DNA from: Saprospiraceae bacterium | Lineage (GTDB): Bacteria; Bacteroidota; Bacteroidia; Chitinophagales; Saprospiraceae | Length of the DNA: 5,564 nucleotides | Assembly: GCA_007125435.1 (NCBI GenBank) | Contig: SLDF01000331.1 | Location: 1 to 5,564 of the forward strand | Direction: 5' to 3' | Part shown: positions 5,458 through 5,564 of the stretch, piece by piece | Position numbering within the stretch: position 1 is the stretch's first letter | How the letters are laid out: each line of letters opens with the position of its first letter | Made by a program: the position numbers and the translations under genes | Notes under the pieces: model-generated | What the model was told of the DNA's origin: nothing | What the model saw: only the letters and a program-made list of their open reading frames with translations | The model's database searches: none

Positions 5458-5564
5458 ACGATAATTCGGGTTAAAGTGGACCTTGACTTATTACCTGAGT
5501 AGGTTGTTCTAACTTTTCCCTAATCCCTTTTTGACCAGAAAAGAAAGGATGCGCAATACGCCAA
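5458..5564. other. Intergenic region after the hydrolase gene
   Basis: I see no gene and no strong terminator here. ATAATTCGGGTTAA (5461-5474) lies four bases after the stop codon and resembles the distal motif of both palindromic repeats (135-148 and 2160-2174), but without a palindrome next to it. A weak A/T hairpin (CTTTT/AAAAG) lies near 5527-5545. Any promoter of a following gene would be at or beyond the window edge. Confidence 0.4.

Noticed and set aside
5525..5548. Intrinsic terminator after the hydrolase gene
   Set aside because: Only a weak A/T stem can be formed, with no following T-tract.

Overview
The window comes from a member of the phylum Bacteroidota. Three things support this. 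The large secreted protein has a C-terminal tail like the type IX secretion (T9SS) sorting domain. The region upstream of the first gene holds a structured element resembling an intergenic RNA I know from Flavobacteria. Start codons are preceded by A/T-rich DNA rather than Shine-Dalgarno sites. I cannot name the genus.

Positions 1-600 carry no convincing complete gene but are rich in structure. They hold a long imperfect palindrome (copy 1 of a dispersed repeat), a multi-stem region at 195-296, a two-stem RNA-like element with a GCAA tetraloop at about 331-425, and a 12-bp direct repeat spaced 22 bp apart at 512-545. Positions 601-2068 form a tight two-gene unit. The first gene is an HMG-CoA-lyase-like DRE-TIM barrel protein that lacks the superfamily's active-site Arg and Glu. 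Ten bases later comes a RidA/YjgF-family protein with an export-type N-terminus and an awkward start. Copy 2 of the palindrome begins inside the end of the RidA gene and supplies its last nine codons and stop. The two palindromes lie in the same orientation 2025 bp apart and bracket the gene pair. Positions 2284-5457 encode a 1057-residue secreted protein: signal peptide, alpha/beta-hydrolase with a complete Ser-Asp-His triad, eight regular Ig-like repeats each with a Cys pair, a ninth divergent domain, and a degenerate T9SS-type tail. The last 107 bases are intergenic.

The first two genes are probably co-transcribed, and the pairing suggests metabolism of a small acyl, keto or imine compound, but the substrate cannot be read from the sequence. 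The hydrolase is probably a separate unit that acts at the cell surface or outside the cell. The least explained item is the palindromic repeat. Its two copies show three consecutive compensatory base-pair changes in the outer stem, and both copies read into the same short peptide tail and stop codon.
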